DNA of 8,155 nucleotides. It comes from Candidatus Neomicrothrix sp. UBA6944. GTDB taxonomy: Bacteria; Actinomycetota; Acidimicrobiia; Acidimicrobiales; Poriferisodalaceae. Position 1 is the stretch's first letter. Each line of letters begins with the position of its first letter. Where the stretch lies: positions 1 through 8,155 of the forward strand of contig DJZU01000120.1 in NCBI GenBank assembly GCA_002448715.1. The letters run 5' to 3'. The position numbers were made by a program, and so were the translations under genes. Under the pieces are notes generated by a model that saw only the letters and a list, made by a program, of their open reading frames with translations, had not been told where the DNA came from and ran no database searches. Shown here in pieces: positions 5,223 through 8,155 of this stretch.

Positions 5223-8155
5223 GATGTCCAATGTTCCGCAAGGACGTACACCGGATTGGTAAGTAGTTCAACAACGTCAATTGTGGAGAGGATGTCGTCA
5301 CGAAATGATGGATGGGATTCTGTGACAGCATCTTTGAGAGCTCCGTATCGACCGCGATAGCCCTGCATGACCGCGCGTATCGCCGAAGTAGGAAGCTGGT
5401 CGTGGAATCGACAATGAAGCAGAGTGAGGCCCGTTGTTTGATTGTCTTTAACTTCAGGTATGTGGATGACACTGCGCCCGTCGCTCCCTACTCCGACGGT
5501 GATTTCTTTTTCGAACGCCGCTCGATGTTTTCCACCTCTGAGGCTTGGGTCGCTGTCGGTCCTTGACGCGATACCTACGGCGATACCACCTCGGTCAATT
5601 ACTTGAATTGTTGCGTCTTGGGTGACGTCGCCTTCGATTCGGTAGCGGGTCCAACCGGTGATCTCAACTATTGAAGCGTCTAGGGCGGCCAACGTTCGAA
5701 GACCACGATAGGACAGTCGGTCTCTAGGGGTACCAGCAGCGAGAGCAGCTTTAGCAAGCATTGAGTGAAGTAGCGTTTCGTCGGTTCTGGAAATGCCCAC
5801 TGTCACGGTTTTGGCCTGATGTTTAATAGCGTCGATTGGGCGGGTGAGTTCATCGATCGCCTTGGTGAGGGCTGCGTTCAGATCGTCAATCACTACTCCT
5901 GGGCGCCCAACTTTTCCAACTTCGATTTGATAGCTATCTAATGACGCGACACCTGTCACATATCTCAAGATGGTGACGACCTTGGCAGCGGTGCTAGCTT
6001 CCAAATGCCCGTCGTAGCCAGAGCTTCGTAGTTCGTCTAAGAAAAGGGCTGCAGGTAACGCCAATTCGTCTTGTAGTTGCTCGAACGCACCATCGGGAAG
6101 CGTGCCCTTTGCGATTATGTTGTCAAGGGTCGAACGCATTTGTCGGAGGGGTAACGCTTGGCTATCAATGGCTAAGGCCGCTTCGTAGCCAAATAAGTGA
6201 CCAACAATTGTCGCCAGAATGAAGTCGAGTGCAGGGTGCAGTCGGGGAACGTTAAGTAGCTCTGCTGCCGCTTCGAAACGAGTGTTTCCTTCGCTCGCGA
6301 CAACTATTGGTGTGGCTTTGTGGGCGCGGTAAATAGCAATTTCTTTAGCGACGTCGTCAATATTTGAGCCGCTAAGTCCTGTGGCGCACACAAAGATGAG
6401 GGGTTCAGAGGACAGATCTATGTGTTTTTTGTCTTCGGTTCCATCTTCGGGGATGGCTTTGTAGCAGAGCTCCGAGAGCTTGATACGAATTTCGTTCGCT
6501 GCAATCCGGTTGGGGCCGTTCCCTACCACTGCCCAATACCTTTTTTGTGGGGCGTGGCGCTGGGCTGCGCGTGCGATAGCTGGTCGTGTAGCAATTACCT
6601 GTCTCATCGCGTCGGGAAGTGCCTGAAGTGCGGAGACCACGTTCGTTTGGTCGCGTTCCTCATCAACGAGATTTGCGAGGGCGCTGCTGAGTAACACCGA
6701 GGCCGCTACCTGGGCATAGAACGCTTTGGTCGAAGCGACTGACATTTCGACATCTCGGCCATCTGATGTGTATAGAACACCGTGTGATTTCGCGACTAAG
6801 TCACTCCCCCGGCGGTTCACTATTGCAATGATGTGCCCGCCGCGTTGACGGACGAGGTCTACAGTCCGATTGGTGTCGGTAGTAGTTCCTGACTGGCTCA
6901 CCGCGATTACCAATGTGTCCGACATGTCTTCAGTCATTAGAAAGCCGCTGAGTTCGGTAGCAAGTTGGGCCTCAACTGTTATTTCTTGGCCTTTGAGGAG
7001 GGGTGTCAGGAATTGGGGAATTGTTCGAGCGGCCACCGCAGCGGTGCCTTGCCCAATCGCGACGACTCGTTTGATTTGTTTTTCGTTGAACGCTTTATGA
7101 AGTGCTTCTGGAACCGTTTCAGATCCAAGCTGGACTTTCAGTTTGTTATCTGATTCGACGATTCGCCCGCGGAGAGTTTTGTGCACTGACTCAGGTGCTT
7201 CTTGAATTTCCTTGAGTAGATAGTGGGGTGCTTCGCCGCGATCGATATCGCGAGTGGTGATATCAGCTTTGGTGATTTCTGCGGGGTCAATGGGCAATTG
7301 GGTTCCGTCGTAGGCAAGTCGAGTGATACCCGCAAGACTTCCCGCGTGTTCTCCATCTAGCTCAACGATTTGCCCCGCACTAGTTATCGGATGTTGGGGA
7401 TCGGCGGGACGCTCACCATCCATTCGGATCCATTGGTTGGCTTCCTCCACTACTCCGTATGGCTCGCTCGCAACTACGTAAGAGTTGTCAGCTAACCCCA
7501 CGTAGAGCGCCTGGCCGCTCCCTCGGAGCGCGAGGCTGAGCTTACGCGGCTGGTCTGCATTGTGGCTAACGATTGCCATTGACCCTTCGAAGGTAGACAC
7601 CGTGTTTCGGAACGCCTCTATCTGGTTGGATGTGTGAGCGAGTTGAATGCTGAGAAGAGTGGGAATGACTTTGGCGTCGGTTGTTATTTCAGGGGAGATC
7701 TCTAGATTCCGTAATTCCGTGAGATCCATGTAGTTATCGATGTCGCCATTAAGGACCGCTGCTACGTGGGGGTGATCGTTTGTAGTTATTTGTTGTGAGT
7801 CCACGGGATGAGCATTGGCTTCAGATATCACGCCAACGCTGGCCCAGCGGGTGTGCCCCACGACGATCACTTGGGCCGCGGGCGCTGCCATTGCTTGGTG
7901 GAGCAGCTCGTCGTCACGTATCGCTGATCTGATTACCCTTGTGTTGTCCCCGAGTTCCCCAATTTCTGAGGCGTTTTTGTACACAAATGCTATGTGACTG
8001 CCGCAGTCGCGGATGGCACCTGATTGCAGAACGGGGTCGTTAAACCGGTGGCCATGGAGAGCTTCGGGGGGAAGCGCATGGTCGGCTACGAACACTTCGA
8101 TTCCCGCTGAGTCACGTCCGCGGACCTCTAATCGGTCGAGAGCGGATAGGGCTGT
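5219..8155 (-). CDS. glmS: Glutamine--fructose-6-phosphate aminotransferase (isomerizing), long form, 5' end outside window
   Basis: Predicted cytosolic enzyme making glucosamine-6-phosphate from fructose-6-phosphate and glutamine, the first step to UDP-GlcNAc and peptidoglycan. The frame is open to the right edge, and the first visible residues (TALSALDRLEVRGRDSAG) match the conserved LEYRGYDSAG region of the family, so the GTG at 8095 is internal and the true start with the Cys2 nucleophile lies outside. In visible numbering (978 residues), the glutaminase domain has HTRW at 101-104, Asn136-Gly137 and Asp160. The hinge HYLLKEIQEAP starts near 311. The first SIS domain carries SQSGTT at 420-425 and ASTKAF near 474. 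The second SIS domain carries Glu555, Lys559, Glu562 and His578, spaced exactly as E. coli Glu481, Lys485, Glu488 and His504. The family normally ends near 610 residues; here about 300 further residues follow. Two usual substrate residues look changed (Ser303 to Ala, Lys603 to Arg). It overlaps acpS by 4 bases. Family assignment is firm; the role of the tail is unknown. Confidence 0.92.
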   Translation of the reverse strand, partial: TALSALDRLEVRGRDSAGIEVFVADHALPPEALHGHRFNDPVLQSGAIRDCGSHIAFVYKNASEIGELGDNTRVIRSAIRDDELLHQAMAAPAAQVIVVGHTRWASVGVISEANAHPVDSQQITTNDHPHVAAVLNGDIDNYMDLTELRNLEISPEITTDAKVIPTLLSIQLAHTSNQIEAFRNTVSTFEGSMAIVSHNADQPRKLSLALRGSGQALYVGLADNSYVVASEPYGVVEEANQWIRMDGERPADPQHPITSAGQIVELDGEHAGSLAGITRLAYDGTQLPIDPAEITKADITTRDIDRGEAPHYLLKEIQEAPESVHKTLRGRIVESDNKLKVQLGSETVPEALHKAFNEKQIKRVVAIGQGTAAVAARTIPQFLTPLLKGQEITVEAQLATELSGFLMTEDMSDTLVIAVSQSGTTTDTNRTVDLVRQRGGHIIAIVNRRGSDLVAKSHGVLYTSDGRDVEMSVASTKAFYAQVAASVLLSSALANLVDEERDQTNVVSALQALPDAMRQVIATRPAIARAAQRHAPQKRYWAVVGNGPNRIAANEIRIKLSELCYKAIPEDGTEDKKHIDLSSEPLIFVCATGLSGSNIDDVAKEIAIYRAHKATPIVVASEGNTRFEAAAELLNVPRLHPALDFILATIVGHLFGYEAALAIDSQALPLRQMRSTLDNIIAKGTLPDGAFEQLQDELALPAALFLDELRSSGYDGHLEASTAAKVVTILRYVTGVASLDSYQIEVGKVGRPGVVIDDLNAALTKAIDELTRPIDAIKHQAKTVTVGISRTDETLLHSMLAKAALAAGTPRDRLSYRGLRTLAALDASIVEITGWTRYRIEGDVTQDATIQVIDRGGIAVGIASRTDSDPSLRGGKHRAAFEKEITVGVGSDGRSVIHIPEVKDNQTTGLTLLHCRFHDQLPTSAIRAVMQGYRGRYGALKDAVTESHPSFRDDILSTIDVVELLTNPVYVLAEHWTS
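5222..6115 (-). other. Unrecognised C-terminal extension of GlmS (about 300 residues)
   Basis: This part of the glmS frame lies beyond the point where canonical GlmS ends. I do not recognise a named domain in it. It starts with a mixed helical stretch (ALPAALFLDELRSSG), continues with an alanine- and leucine-rich helix containing DDLNAALTKAIDEL, then a segment beginning VTVGISRTDETLL, then a strand-rich part with YRIEGDVTQDATIQVIDRGG and ending in VYVLAEHWTS. No membrane segment, signal peptide or low-complexity run is visible. Base composition and reading-frame quality look like the rest of the gene and there is no stop or frameshift at the boundary, so it reads as an integral part of the protein. 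From memory, long GlmS proteins of this kind occur in Acidimicrobiia; this is not verified here. Confidence 0.7.

Noticed and set aside
5223..5231. TTG start for acpS three codons upstream
   Set aside because: The ATG at 5222 begins the conserved MIGIGVDL and forms an ATGA overlap; the TTG would add residues not typical of the family.

Overview
The window is an ordinary, very densely packed housekeeping segment read entirely from the minus strand. Eight genes lie head to tail with almost no spacing: glmS (5' end beyond the right edge), acpS, a bifunctional nnr, alr, tsaE, tsaB, rimI and tsaD (3' end beyond the left edge). The longest non-coding stretch is 28 bases. I see no tRNA, rRNA, CRISPR array, insertion sequence, phage gene, promoter or terminator. 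All plus-strand open frames lie opposite recognisable minus-strand genes.

The gene order acpS-nnr-alr-tsaE-tsaB-rimI-tsaD is typical of Actinobacteria. The base composition is moderate (53% GC in the one line I counted), well below streptomycetes. The unusual GlmS, with about 300 extra residues after the isomerase domain, leads me to suggest the class Acidimicrobiia or a relative. That placement is an inference from family memory and has not been tested by a search.

Region by region, from right to left along transcription: 8155-5219 encodes the glutamine:fructose-6-phosphate amidotransferase, which feeds UDP-GlcNAc and the cell wall. 5222-4857 encodes holo-ACP synthase, which activates the acyl carrier for fatty acid synthesis. 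4849-3515 encodes the NAD(P)HX repair enzyme. 3518-2403 encodes alanine racemase, which supplies D-alanine for peptidoglycan. 2374-1 encodes TsaE, TsaB, RimI and TsaD, three of which make the tRNA N6-threonylcarbamoyladenosine (t6A) modification, with RimI as the usual acetyltransferase companion. TsaC, which makes the threonylcarbamoyl-AMP precursor, is not in the window.

Four of the seven junctions are 4-base ATGA stop/start overlaps and two others have gaps of 1 and 7 bases, so the set is probably one polycistronic, translationally coupled transcript that begins to the right of the window. The most noteworthy observation is the extended GlmS, with apparent substitutions at two substrate-contact positions of the isomerase domain. 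I found no convincing undescribed system.
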